Source: Lipingzhangella_A rawalii | GTDB taxonomy: Bacteria > Actinomycetota > Actinomycetes > Streptosporangiales > Streptosporangiaceae | Length of the DNA: 64,000 bases | Assembly (NCBI RefSeq): GCF_031628175.1 | Contig: NZ_JAVLVT010000008.1 | Span: 124,001-188,000 of the forward strand | Direction of reading: 5' to 3' | Part shown: positions 17,391-25,830 of the stretch, one piece after another | Layout of the letters: each line of letters starts with the position of its first letter | Numbering within the stretch: the stretch's first letter is position 1 | The notes under the pieces: generated by a model | What the model saw: the letters and a program-made list of their open reading frames with translations, nothing else | The model's database searches: none | What the model was told of the DNA's origin: nothing | Made by a program: the position numbers and the translations under genes

Positions 17391-17732
17391 GTGGTCACCT
17401 GGAGCGAGATCGTGGACATGGCGGCGCGGCTGCCCGAGGTGGAGGAGTCCACCTGGTACCGCACCCCCGGGCTCACAGTGCGAGGGCGTGGCTTCGCCCG
17501 GCTGCGCACCGAATCCGACGGCGGGCTTGTCCTCCTGTGCGCACCGGACGAGAAGGAGGCGCTGCTGGCCTCCGGCGACCCGGCGTACTACACCACCCCG
17601 CACTACACCGGCCACGCGATCATCCTGGTGGATCTGGATCACGTCGACCCCGACCAACTACGCGAACTCCTCACCGAAGCGTGGCGCCGCAGAGCCCCCG
17701 CACGCCTGCGCCGCACCCTCCCGGAGCCGTAG
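17391..17732 (+). CDS. MmcQ/YjbR family protein (DUF419)
   Basis: A 113-residue protein of the MmcQ/YjbR family, which folds like a small double-barrel DNA-binding domain but has no assigned reaction. Signatures are ARLPEVEESTWYRTPGLTVR, FARLRTESDGGLVLL and the ending RELLTEAWRRRAPARLRRTL. GTG 17391 has GGAAGG ten bases upstream; GTG 17340 is an alternative that adds 17 unremarkable residues. It is convergent with the following gene, 109 bases away. Confidence 0.75.
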   Translation: MVTWSEIVDMAARLPEVEESTWYRTPGLTVRGRGFARLRTESDGGLVLLCAPDEKEALLASGDPAYYTTPHYTGHAIILVDLDHVDPDQLRELLTEAWRRRAPARLRRTLPEP

Positions 17733-17841
17733 CTGGCGGGCGCGGCACCGGGTGCGTGAACACACCACATCCGAACCGTACGGCCCCATGGGCTGGCTGG
17801 AGAGGCGCCCCCACCCGCGGGTCTGGCCCGGCTCATCGAGA

Positions 17842-19017
17842 TCAGCCGTCCTGGACATCTCCGGTGTGCCGCGGACCGGGACGCAGTCCGTACGGCTCGC
17901 TGAGCCCCGCCAGCCAGCCGTCCTCAGCGAGCAAAACGAACGCCAGCTCGGTGGCATGCCCGTGCCGGTGCCGTCGCGACGGCCAGGTGTGTGCCGCGGT
18001 CACCGCCGCCCAACTCGGCCCGTGGCCGTGCTTCTCCCGGAACTCCCGCACCCACGTCGCCACCGCGTCCTCCCGGCCGGAGATCAACAGCCGCGCGCGT
18101 TCGGTCACGTCGCCGGCCACGTCCAGCCCGGGCCAGGCCGCATCCACGGCGTTGGCCTCCGTGCTGGGGGCCGCGGGCGGCTGCTGGGCCGGCGTCGTCT
18201 CCGGCGCGGGAGCGATCGCCAGAACCTCCGCGCCCAGCTGGCCGCGCACGCCGTCGGCGCCCACCGACGGCAGGTCGGCCAGCCAGCCCTTGTTCACCAG
18301 CTCGCCCAGGGCAGTCACCAGCTCGTCCACCCCGGACAGGGCGCAGGCCGCCACCAGATGTTCGGCCGTGAACTCCACGACCCCGTCGGGGGTGGAGTGG
18401 GTCACCAGGTACACGGCCGTCAGCCGAACTGCGTTGGATTTCTTCCGCAGCCGCTTATGGGCCAGCGTCCCCGTGGTCCAGCCGGATACGCGGGTGCGTA
18501 CCTGCCGGCCCACGCGCCACGGATTACCGGAGAACTCCGGCAACGAACACGTCGCCGGATACTGGGCATCCGCAGCCAGCACGGCTTCCGGATCCGCCTG
18601 CAACCAGCCAGATCCGGTGAGTGCGGCCACGGTAGCCCGCGGATCGGCCAGCCGCATGCCCTGCATGTCCTGGGCAGTCAGATTCGCACTCCCGGCCCGA
18701 GCCGCCCGCAGCAGGCACACCAGCGCCAGCAGCCGCTCGTCCGGATTCGATCCGGGACGCGCCGAGGCCAGATAGTCCCACACCTGCCGAAGGAACTGGA
18801 GCTGGTGGGGGCTGAGCCGCGGCGGCTGCCCCGGCCGGGGTTTCCGTTCCGGCCGGGGCTGCGGCGCCGGGATGGGCGAGTGGTTGCGGATCCCCGCCTC
18901 TCGGCACACCTCGCAGTCCAACGCCCGCGCCAGGTCGGGGGAGTCGGGGTCGGGATCTGACTTGGGAATCTTCCGGGGGCTAATCGCGCGTCTCCCGCCG
19001 TTCGTCGTCCCTGGCAT
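17842..19017 (-). CDS. Hypothetical protein with basic central region
   Basis: A 391-residue soluble protein of no family I recognise. It has an early C-x2-C (CEVCREAG) and helical segments typical of winged-helix or helical bundles (LSPHQLQFLRQVWDYLASA; VRLTAVYLVTHSTPDGVVEF). A basic stretch (AHKRLRKKSNAVRL) lies in the middle, with a Pro/Ala linker and a helical end (WVREFREKHGHGPSWAAVTA). The last piece looks like a small helix-turn-helix-like domain, so nucleic acid binding is possible (inference). ATG 19017 is the most likely start, though no strong ribosome site precedes it. Confidence 0.5.
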   Translation of the reverse strand: MPGTTNGGRRAISPRKIPKSDPDPDSPDLARALDCEVCREAGIRNHSPIPAPQPRPERKPRPGQPPRLSPHQLQFLRQVWDYLASARPGSNPDERLLALVCLLRAARAGSANLTAQDMQGMRLADPRATVAALTGSGWLQADPEAVLAADAQYPATCSLPEFSGNPWRVGRQVRTRVSGWTTGTLAHKRLRKKSNAVRLTAVYLVTHSTPDGVVEFTAEHLVAACALSGVDELVTALGELVNKGWLADLPSVGADGVRGQLGAEVLAIAPAPETTPAQQPPAAPSTEANAVDAAWPGLDVAGDVTERARLLISGREDAVATWVREFREKHGHGPSWAAVTAAHTWPSRRHRHGHATELAFVLLAEDGWLAGLSEPYGLRPGPRHTGDVQDG

Positions 19018-19152
19018 CCGCACCAGGATGGGCTGCAACGGGAGCAAAAGTGTAACGCGCACCGCCCGCCCCACGCGGCCACACCGGGAAATCCGCGGCA
19101 TGGACCCCCACGTTCGGGACGCCGCCACCCACGGAAAACCATGGCGGGCCGG

Positions 19153-20076
19153 CTAGCGCCGCGGCAGCTCTGCCCCAACCGCCACGGCCCGCCCCTCCCG
19201 AACCGAGGTCTGCGCGGCGGAGAGCACCGCGACCACATCCCGACCGAAGGCCAGACCACACGGCTCGGCGGGCGCCCCAGGACGGGTGCCCGCCACCAGC
19301 CGGTCAATGGCCCCACCGAACGCCGCCACCGCGCTGCGCTCCCCGGCGGGGACCTCGCGCCAGCCCTCCTCGGTGCAGAAGGACACCTGCCAGCACCGCG
19401 CATCCAGCGCGGCATCGACCGTGACGGAGAGGTTGCCAACCGCGCCCCCCTCGTGCCGGGTCAACAGGTGCGTGGTCTGGCGCGGGGCGGCCATGGCCAT
19501 CACCTCCACCACCGGTCCCAACACCGGCACCAGTACCGACAGCGCGTGCGGGCCCAGATCCCACAACCCGCCCTCCTCCTGGCGCCACCGCGACTCGGCG
19601 TACGGGCTGCCCGGAGCGTACATCGAGGCGTGCACGACAGCCTGTGCCTCGTTCGTGTTCCCCGCGGCAGCGGTCTTGGTGAGGAAGTCGTCAATGGCGG
19701 GGTTGAATCGCTGGGTGAAGAACACCACCCCAGCAAGGCCACGCCGATCGGCCTCGGCGGTGATCTCTGCGGCGACCGTGGGGCTCAGCGCAACCGGCTT
19801 GTCCAACAGCAGGTGACATCCCGCACGGGCGGCACGCAGCGCCAGTTCCCCCTGCACCTGCGGCGGCAACGCGATCGCCACCGCGTCCACCTCCGCCAAC
19901 AGCGGGTCCAGATCGCCGTAGGCGCGTGCGCCGTAACGCTGGGCCAGCACCTCGGCCTTGGCGGGATCCCGGCCCCACACCGCCGCCAGATCCACCTCCG
20001 GATGCGCCGCCAGCGCCGCACCCTGCGTCTCGGCCGCCCAGTAGCCGGTGCCCAGCAGCCCGAACCGTACCGTCAT
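19153..20076 (-). CDS. Gfo/Idh/MocA family oxidoreductase
   Basis: A 307-residue NAD(P)-dependent oxidoreductase. The amino-terminal Rossmann fold shows GLLGTGYWAAETQGAAL and VWGRDPAKAEVLAQRYGA; the catalytic Lys lies in LLLDKPVALS (about residue 92), and the C-terminal domain carries GGLWDLGPHALSVL, the substrate-binding His region. These enzymes oxidise or reduce sugars, inositols or related compounds; substrate unknown. ATG 20076 is preferred over longer frames because the fold begins immediately. It stands alone between the hypothetical gene and the island. Confidence 0.85.
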   Translation of the reverse strand: MTVRFGLLGTGYWAAETQGAALAAHPEVDLAAVWGRDPAKAEVLAQRYGARAYGDLDPLLAEVDAVAIALPPQVQGELALRAARAGCHLLLDKPVALSPTVAAEITAEADRRGLAGVVFFTQRFNPAIDDFLTKTAAAGNTNEAQAVVHASMYAPGSPYAESRWRQEEGGLWDLGPHALSVLVPVLGPVVEVMAMAAPRQTTHLLTRHEGGAVGNLSVTVDAALDARCWQVSFCTEEGWREVPAGERSAVAAFGGAIDRLVAGTRPGAPAEPCGLAFGRDVVAVLSAAQTSVREGRAVAVGAELPRR

Positions 20077-20383
20077 CCCTGTTCCTCCCGTGTCGACCAG
20101 CACCCATTCTCCCCACCAGCACGCACCCTGGATAGGGGAGACCGGGGAACGGCACCGGGACCCGCGAAGACCAGAGCGCCAGACGTTCCGCATATCCGCC
20201 AGCCAGGAACGACACCACACCGCGATGACTCTGTCATCGTCTTCGTCACCGCAACGCATGCGTCGCGGCCACAGGATCCTCGGGCGGGCAGAGTTCTTTG
20301 CCCGGATCGGAGGTTCTCCGCATGGCGGCCGACGGGGATGGTGGTGGCGGTGGTGGGTGTGGGTGGTGGTGGCCGCCGACGGT

Positions 20384-20402
20384 GTCGCGCCCTGGGGGCG
20401 CT
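20384..20402. repeat. Dispersed GC-rich intergenic repeat, copy 1
   Basis: GTCGCGCCCTGGGGGCGCT here is identical over 19 bases to 43932-43950; it contains the small hairpin GCGCCC/GGGCGC. The right part, GGGGGCGCTTCCCCAC, recurs at 38920-38935. All copies lie between genes. Confidence 0.5.
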
Positions 20403-20410
20403 TCCCCACA

Positions 20411-20444
20411 CGGCGGCTCGGCCTCCCCTGGGGCCGAGCCGCCG
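20411..20444 (-). terminator. Hairpin after SnoaL-like gene
   Basis: CGGCGGCTCGGCC (20411-20423) and its perfect complement at 20432-20444 form a 13-bp stem with an 8-base loop, 6 bases past the stop of the leftward SnoaL-like gene. Confidence 0.7.
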
Positions 20445-20450
20445 TCGGGC

Positions 20451-20777
20451 TCAGCCTTCGCGGATGGTCATCCGGGAAATCCGGTCCCCAGCAGTCTGGA
20501 ACGTGAACGAACTTCTGCCGTTGGCATAGGTGGAGCGCCAGTCGCCGATGACCATGACCTCTGAGCCGTTCTGTTCCACCGACTCCGGGGTGAGAACGCC
20601 CGAGGCTCCGATGAATTCGCGGTCACTCCAGGACTTGATGTCCTGTCGGCCGGTGAACTCCCGTCCCCAGTCGTCGACGACACCGTCGCTGGTGAACGCG
20701 TTGAGGAAAGCATTCTCGTCGTGCCGGTTGACCGCGTCGATGAACGACGCCACGGGTTCGGGAAGCTTGACGGTCAC
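20451..20777 (-). CDS. Small SnoaL-like / NTF2-fold protein
   Basis: A 108-residue protein of the nuclear transport factor 2 fold (SnoaL-like). Signatures are VASFIDAVNRHDENAFLNAF, DGVVDDWGREFTGRQDIKSW and an ending with an antiparallel sheet (SSFTFQTAGDRISRMTI). The family includes isomerases, polyketide cyclases and binding proteins; no reaction can be assigned. GTG 20777 follows AGGAGC at a good distance. It is the left-most gene of the stress-type island and stands alone. Confidence 0.8.
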   Translation of the reverse strand: MTVKLPEPVASFIDAVNRHDENAFLNAFTSDGVVDDWGREFTGRQDIKSWSDREFIGASGVLTPESVEQNGSEVMVIGDWRSTYANGRSSFTFQTAGDRISRMTIREG

Positions 20778-21138
20778 AGTTCGCTCCTGTCGCTGATGGG
20801 ACACCGGTCTCGCTGCACATGGCACCTGCGGGCCACCGCCTGTGCTCCCGGTGTGCGGTTCTGCGGGCTCTCCTGGTTGTGCCGCCCTGCGTTTCCCGGC
20901 GGGGTGGCGCCGGACCTGTGGCCGAGGTGGTTCCCGGGCCGCGGCGGCACCGATAGGCGAATCCCCGCACGCAGATGTTTCCGGGAGGGGACCGGCCGGA
21001 CCCCAATGCTGGGCAAAAACCCGGCAATGCCGGCCGTTGGGTGTGAACCAACGCCTCCACCACGCTGCCAGCGCAGGGCGTGGGTTGCTCCGGAGGGACG
21101 CGGCCCGGGCAAGCCCCGCCCCGGGGCGGGCCGTGCGG
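20778..21138. other. Intergenic stretch, no supported gene
   Basis: About 360 bases between the SnoaL-like start and the stop of the first Crp/Fnr gene. It should contain the promoter of the SnoaL-like gene. No coding signature, repeat or clear hairpin was recognised. Confidence 0.5.
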
Positions 21139-21909
21139 CTACGGCGAGGCTCGTGTCGCCAGAGCGTCGGGGTCGAGGATGGTGATGGCCGCGTAGCTGA
21201 CGCTGATCACGCGGGCGCGTTCCAGCTCCTTGAGGACCTTGTTCAGTGAGGGGCGGCGCACGCCAAGCATCGCGGCCAGGGTGTGTTGGGGTAGTGCGAC
21301 CGAACCGTCGGCCGCCTCGTCCAGGAGTAGCTGCGCGGTCTGCTGGGACAAGGTCCTGCCCAGCAGACCGAGAATCCGCATGTGGCTGGCGCTGAGCCGC
21401 TGGGCCACGCTCGACAGCCACCGCCGTGCTATCGGTGCGTGCGTGCTCAGCAGCTGCTCGAAGTCGGATCCGGTGAGGAATAGCAGCTCGGTGTCCTCCA
21501 CCGCCCGTGCGGTGTAGGGCATTGGCATGTCCAGCAGGAGAGGAATGTCACCGTCCACATCGCCGGGGTGCAGGATCTGCACCACGACCCGGTTCGTGCC
21601 CCTGCCGGTCGCGAGTTCCAGGCGTCCGGATCGGACGATCCACACCCCGGGGCTGGCGTCGTCCGGGCCGAAAGCCAGTGCGCCGTGGGCGACACTGCGC
21701 CGATGGAGTGTGGCGGCCAGCGCCGACACGTCCGCGCCGGTGAGTGGGGCGCTGTCTCCACGTCCCACACAGCGCGCAACCCAGGCCGCTTGCTGAAGCT
21801 GGGGGTCGGCCGGTTCCCCGCCGAGGAGCCGCATCGCCCGTTGCATCGCACTCATTCCGCCGCGTGATCGCGACGCCCCCGACCCCGATGCTTCCTCACT
21901 CGCCGTCAT
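21139..21909 (-). CDS. Crp/Fnr-family regulator, paralogue 1
   Basis: A 256-residue regulator with a cyclic-nucleotide-binding-type sensor (residues about 60-165) and a Crp-type helix-turn-helix near the end (ALPQHTLAAMLGVRRPSLNK, then VLKELERARVISV). The sensor has GDVDGDIPLLLDMPMPYTA in place of the cAMP phosphate-binding loop, and no cysteine cluster of Fnr type is present, so the ligand is unclear. It is a close paralogue of the gene at 28434; both share QQAAWVARC and the PYTARA segment. ATG 21909 is preferred, with AGGA eight bases upstream; ATG 21918 is the alternative. It is divergent from a HAD-family gene across a perfect palindrome. Confidence 0.85.
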   Translation of the reverse strand: MTASEEASGSGASRSRGGMSAMQRAMRLLGGEPADPQLQQAAWVARCVGRGDSAPLTGADVSALAATLHRRSVAHGALAFGPDDASPGVWIVRSGRLELATGRGTNRVVVQILHPGDVDGDIPLLLDMPMPYTARAVEDTELLFLTGSDFEQLLSTHAPIARRWLSSVAQRLSASHMRILGLLGRTLSQQTAQLLLDEAADGSVALPQHTLAAMLGVRRPSLNKVLKELERARVISVSYAAITILDPDALATRASP

Positions 21910-22009
21910 ACCGGGCATCCTAGGTGAGTGATGGGGTGCGTTCCGCCGGTTTCCCGACAGGGGACGTCAGCGGGGCTGCCCTGGCTCCTGCCGCACTGCT
22001 ATATCCTCT

Positions 22010-22026
22010 TATTCCCTCTGGGAATA
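22010..22026. promoter_or_regulatory. Palindrome between Crp/Fnr paralogue 1 and HAD gene
   Basis: TATTCCCTCTGGGAATA is a perfect 7+3+7 inverted repeat in an AT-rich patch of the divergent promoter region. It may be the binding site of the Crp/Fnr protein, although the classical Crp site is longer. Confidence 0.5.
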
Positions 22027-22173
22027 GGGCGGTTCTGCCGCCTGGGGGCGGATCCACAGTCGGTGGGGCCGTGTGGACCGGTACGCAGCACCACCCGTGT
22101 GGGGCCCGCGGGACGAGCCCGTGGCCGTGTAGCCAGCACGCTCCGGGCGGTGAGCCGGATCTGTGAGGTGACA

Positions 22174-22878
22174 ATGACCGAACGGCCCACGGTTATGGCC
22201 GTCGACGTGATCGAGACCATGTTTTCCCTGGAACCGCTGCGGGATCGGCTCGCCGCGGTTGGACAACCGGCGCACCTGCTGGAACTGTGGTTCACCCGGG
22301 TGTTGCGGGACGGATTCGCGCTTGCGGCCAGCGGCGGTTACCAGCCGTTCGCGCGGTTGGCTGACGAGGCCTTGGCCGCTGTCAGCTCTGGGGTGCTCAC
22401 GCCCGAGGAACGCGACACGGTTCTGACCGGGATCGGTGAACTACCGGCGCACCCCGATGTCCTGCCCGCGCTGCGTCTGGCCCACGATTCCGGGATGCGG
22501 GTGCTCGCGCTCACTAACGGTGCGGCGGCCACCACCCAAGCCCTGCTGGAGCGTGCCCGGCTAGAACGATACGTGTGGCGGGTGGTCTCCGTGGACGAGG
22601 TACGGCGCTTTAAGCCGGCGCCGGAGGTCTATCACCACGCGGTGCGTGTGGGTGGAGCCACGCCACAGCGAACCGCGCTGGTTGCCGCGCATGCCTGGGA
22701 TGTACACGGCGCCCACCATGCGGGGCTGGCGACCGGTTGGGTGAACCGGGCCAAGGCGCCGATGTCCGAGGTTTTCGCCGTGCCAGACGTGTGCACCTCC
22801 GGCCTGGATGAGGCCGTGGCTCGGTTGTTGGGGCGGCCCGGGCCTGCCCAGGCCCGGGCTGGCGTTGAGAACCGGTGA
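22174..22878 (+). CDS. HAD-superfamily hydrolase, haloacid dehalogenase type II-like
   Basis: A 234-residue HAD hydrolase. Motif I is MAVDVIETMFSLEPLRDRL with the nucleophilic Asp10, motif II is VLALTNGAAATT, motif III has the conserved Lys in RRFKPAPEVYHHA, and motif IV is VAAHAWDVHGAHHAGL. The layout matches L-2-haloacid dehalogenase (type II), though the usual DVNET has become DVIET. The last step of catalysis on 2-haloacids or a generic phosphatase role are both possible. ATG 22174 follows GTGAGGTGACA. It is divergent from Crp/Fnr paralogue 1. Confidence 0.8.
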   Translation: MTERPTVMAVDVIETMFSLEPLRDRLAAVGQPAHLLELWFTRVLRDGFALAASGGYQPFARLADEALAAVSSGVLTPEERDTVLTGIGELPAHPDVLPALRLAHDSGMRVLALTNGAAATTQALLERARLERYVWRVVSVDEVRRFKPAPEVYHHAVRVGGATPQRTALVAAHAWDVHGAHHAGLATGWVNRAKAPMSEVFAVPDVCTSGLDEAVARLLGRPGPAQARAGVENR

Positions 22879-22963
22879 GTGCGGTCCATGTGAGTGTGGT
22901 CCGTACCGGGATGCGCCGACGGGCCGACTCGGCCGGCACCGCCGACGCGTCCATCACCGGGCG

Positions 22964-23191
22964 TCAGTAGCCCCAGCCCAGGCACAGCAGCCCGTACAGC
23001 AGACAGCCGTGACTGTGCCCGTGGTGATTGTGTGTTCCGTGGTGACCGGTGTCGGAGCAGCTGATGGTGTAGCAGTCGCCCCCCGCCGGTGTCGTGCTGG
23101 CCGTCGCTGGGGCGCTTGTGGCCACCAGGCCCGCGCCGAGGATCAGTGTGCTCAGCAGTGCGGCGATTGTCGAACGCAGTGTGCGTGCCAT
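22964..23191 (-). CDS. Small secreted His/Cys-rich peptide
   Basis: A 75-residue precursor with a clear signal peptide (TIAALLSTLILGAGLVATSAPATA) and a mature part of about 43 residues. The mature part is rich in His and Cys (GGDCYTISCSDTGHHGTHNH, then HGHSHGCLLYGLLCLGWGY). Six or more histidines in the HxxH/HxH pattern and four cysteines suggest metal binding or disulfide structure (inference). I know no named family. ATG 23191 is used. An AT-rich patch at 23281-23306 lies about 90 bases upstream and may be its promoter. It is convergent with the HAD gene. Confidence 0.65.
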   Translation of the reverse strand: MARTLRSTIAALLSTLILGAGLVATSAPATASTTPAGGDCYTISCSDTGHHGTHNHHGHSHGCLLYGLLCLGWGY

Positions 23192-23560
23192 GGTTTCCCC
23201 CGTGTGTCGTGGACCCGAGCTCGGCCGTGCGGGCTCGGGCGCGGTACTCGGTAGCTACCCGCCCCCCAGAACGGGCCACAATGAATGTCATATTTGTTAC
23301 ATAGTGTGTTGGGTTGGGTGTCGCCACGGGAGGGTGCCCCGACTCATGCCGCCTGCCCAGAATTCGGCCGTTACGGGGACCTGAGGGCCGCACACGAAAC
23401 CGAACTCGGGACGGTGCGTGACACTCGAAGCCCGACACTGTCGGGACTCTGACAAACCCATCCCCACCCGGACGAATCCTGACCCAGGATGGGGATATTC
23501 CGGTGGCCACGGCCCCAGGTGGGCGACTCTGGAGGGACACAGGAGGGGGCCAGGGCCGTC
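23192..23560. other. Intergenic stretch with AT-rich patch and a short palindrome
   Basis: About 370 bases between the small peptide gene and the oxidoreductase. It contains the AT-rich stretch near 23281-23306, probably the peptide promoter, and a perfect palindrome CCCGACACTGTCGGG at 23431-23445. The palindrome could act as a terminator of the oxidoreductase or as an operator. No gene was recognised. Confidence 0.5.
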
Positions 23561-24931
23561 CTAGTGCTCGTTTCCGGCGGGAATGTGCATGGCCGTGGCC
23601 GCCGGAGGCGTAACCAGCTGTGCGGCAGCCTGCTGGACCGCCATCGACCAGGTCGGATAGGCGTGCACCGTCTGAGCCAGACGCCCCGCGAACATACCGG
23701 TGCGCATAGCCAGTGCCAGCTCGTGAATCAGTTCACCCGCACGGGGACCCACAATCGTGCCGCCGAGTACCCGCCCCCCCGCCGAGGTGCCCCAGCAGGC
23801 GACGCCGCCCGGCCACGATACGCACGAAGCCGGTGGTGACACCGGAGATGCGCGCGCGGTCCACCTCGGAGAGTGCCAGCTGGGCGACCCGGATCCCGCG
23901 TCCCGCGGCCTGCGCCGTCCCGAGCCCCACCTGGGCGATCTCCGGATCGGTGAAGGTCACCTGGGGAATCGCGGCCGGATCGAAGCGTGCCCGCCGTCCC
24001 CGGCCCAGGGCGTTGTGCGCGGCAATTCGTCCCATGTGGTAGGCGGCGTGGGTGAGGTCGTAGCGGCCGGTGACGTCACCGGCCGCGTAGACGCCCCGCA
24101 CGGTGGTGGACAGGTCTGGTCGGGTCACGATCGCGCCGTGCTGGTCGGTGGCCACACCGGCCGCCGCCAGCCCCAGGCGTGCGGTACTGGGCACTCGGCC
24201 CGTGGCGAGAAGCAGCCGCTCGGCCGTAACCGTCGTTCCCGTGGCGAGTTCCAGGCGCATCCCCGCGTCGGTGGCGCGTGCCCGCTCCACCGCGGCACCC
24301 GTCCCGATGCGCACCCCTTCCGAAGTCAACTGCTGGTGGAGCAGGTCCGCGGCGGCACTATCGACGCCCGGAAGTAGCTGATCAGCCGCCTCCAACAGGG
24401 TGACCTCCACCCCCAGTCGTTGGAGTCCCTGAGCCAGTTCGCAGCCCACCGCGCCCCCACCGAGCACCACCAAGCTGGTCGGCAGATCCGGTAGCTCGAA
24501 CACGGTGTCGGTGGTCAGGTACGCCAGATCGTCCAGACCACGAATCGGCGGGATCGCGGGTTCACTTCCGGTGGCGAGTACTACCCGGGATGCTCGCCCG
24601 GTCCTGCCGTCCATGCAGAACCGGCCGCCACCGAGCAGCGTCACACGTCCACGCCGCACCCGGATTCCCTGCGCGGACAGGGTGGACTCGTCCTCATCGG
24701 CCGCGATCGCCGCCACCGTGCAGCGGACCCGTTTCAGGGCCGACTGCGGAGCACTGCCCACGGCCGCGGCATCCAGCAGGGTCTTGGAGGGAACACAGCC
24801 CGTGAACGTGCAGTCCCCACCCGCGGCGGACCCTCGGTCACCAGGGTGGGATGCACTCCGTGTCGCAGGGCCATGTGGGCCGCGCCCAGCCCCGCCGCCC
24901 CACCCCCCACGATGAGGAGATCCAGCGTCAC
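23561..24931 (-). pseudogene. MerA-like pyridine nucleotide-disulfide oxidoreductase with two frameshifts
   Basis: Three consecutive reading frames together make one flavoprotein disulfide reductase. The first (from GTG 24931) has the FAD motif VGGGAAGLGAA and runs to about 24825. The second carries CTFTGCVPSK (redox-active C-x4-C), LVVLGGGAVGCELAQGL (NAD motif) and YAAGDVTG, and runs to about 23780. The third, back in the first frame, gives the dimerisation domain (GGTIVGPRAGELIHELALAM). One G appears to be missing near 24818-24830. One G is extra in a run of seven at 23774-23780: six would restore the frame. GTG 24931 overlaps the preceding gene's stop, so it belongs to that operon. Mercuric reductase-like or general NAD(P)H disulfide reductase roles fit; homopolymer errors in the assembly are a real alternative to a dead gene. 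Confidence 0.8.
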
Positions 24932-25317
24932 GCGAATGTCCCCAGCCAGGTGGTCACGCCGTAGAGCAGCACGTACACCCCCACGGCGACCGCCAGCATG
25001 GCCGCCAGACGCCAGCGGACCGTGCGCACCCCGCCCAGGGAACACATGCGGCGGCGCCGCAGCGACCACCACACCAAGCCCGCCATGGTAGCCAACCCGG
25101 CCAGACGGAACCACCAGGCATAACCCTCGTACAGGTCGGTCGCCCACACGAACGCGGTACTCCCACCCACGATGCCCAGCAATGCCAGAACGGTCGGTCC
25201 GACACAACACAGCATCCCGACGGTCCCACCGGCGAGACCGATGCGCCAGGTGGGAAGATTCCGACCCGGGGACCGTTCTGGGGGCGCAACGTCCTGCTCT
25301 GATACCGGCTGGGTCAT
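24928..25317 (-). CDS. MerT-like small membrane protein
   Basis: A 129-residue protein with three or four membrane segments. The first carries GGTVGMLCCVGPTVLALLG, whose vicinal cysteine pair followed by Gly-Pro is the signature of mercuric transport proteins MerT/MerF and related small transporters. The cytoplasmic loop is basic (WWSLRRRRMCSLGG) with one more cysteine. Its ATG overlaps the DUF427 stop (ATGA, 25314-25317), and its stop overlaps the GTG of the disulfide oxidoreductase, so the three genes are translationally coupled. There is no merR or merP nearby. A redox-linked thiol or metal role is as likely as mercury transport. Confidence 0.7.
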   Translation of the reverse strand: MTQPVSEQDVAPPERSPGRNLPTWRIGLAGGTVGMLCCVGPTVLALLGIVGGSTAFVWATDLYEGYAWWFRLAGLATMAGLVWWSLRRRRMCSLGGVRTVRWRLAAMLAVAVGVYVLLYGVTTWLGTFA

Positions 25318-25655
25318 GCTGGGTCTCCGTTCGTCGGTGTGTGTGGTGCCTTTGGTTCGGTCGTATCGTCCACCCGCTCCACGGTCACGCCCGGACCGAA
25401 GGCCACATATCCCCGGATGCGACGAATCCACGGGATGGGTCTCGAATAGGTCCAGGCGACGTCCGGGTGGGTGCCGTCCGCCACGACCAGGTCGTAGTAG
25501 TGGGCAACCCCTTTCCACGGGCATACCGTGCGGGTGCCGCTGCCTCGTAGGTACTCCCAGGACAGGGACTCGGGTGGAAAGTAGTGGTTTCCCTCCACCC
25601 GGACCGTGCGCGGGGCCGCAGCGAGGACCACGCCGCCCCAGCTGGCTCGGATCAT
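25314..25655 (-). CDS. DUF427 protein
   Basis: A 113-residue DUF427 domain protein. The domain shows VEGNHYFPPESLSWEYL, a fixed CPWKGVAHYYDL segment with a conserved Cys-Pro-Trp-Lys, and PDVAWTYSRPIPWIRRIRGY. DUF427 proteins are small beta-tent folds with no established reaction; they recur next to redox genes. It is the first gene of the operon leading to the MerT-like protein and the disulfide oxidoreductase, and is divergent from an AhpD-like gene. Confidence 0.8.
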   Translation of the reverse strand: MIRASWGGVVLAAAPRTVRVEGNHYFPPESLSWEYLRGSGTRTVCPWKGVAHYYDLVVADGTHPDVAWTYSRPIPWIRRIRGYVAFGPGVTVERVDDTTEPKAPHTPTNGDPA

Positions 25656-25706
25656 GGCTGAGCGCTCCTCTCGGGAATGTGTCTGCTTCCCGTATACGCC
25701 CTGAGC

Positions 25707-25722
25707 TGTCCGTGCGCGGACA
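25707..25722. promoter_or_regulatory. Palindrome in the DUF427 / AhpD-like divergent promoter
   Basis: TGTCCGTGCGCGGACA is a perfect 6+4+6 inverted repeat lying about 52 bases from the DUF427 start and 108 from the AhpD-like start. A second short inverted pair, GTGTC and GACAC, follows just to its right. It is a candidate shared operator. Confidence 0.45.
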
Positions 25723-25830
25723 ACAGTGTCAGCGTGCCGACACCGATCGCTTCCAGACGGGGCCTCGGACTGTTCTGTGGAGAGCGGAAGTAACACCTGC
25801 CGCCGTACCACCACAACAAGGGAGCACATG

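Noticed and set aside
24928..25317. Mercury resistance operon
   Set aside because: MerT-like and MerA-like features exist, but merR, merP and merB are absent, and DUF427/AhpD context points to general redox; kept only as an alternative.
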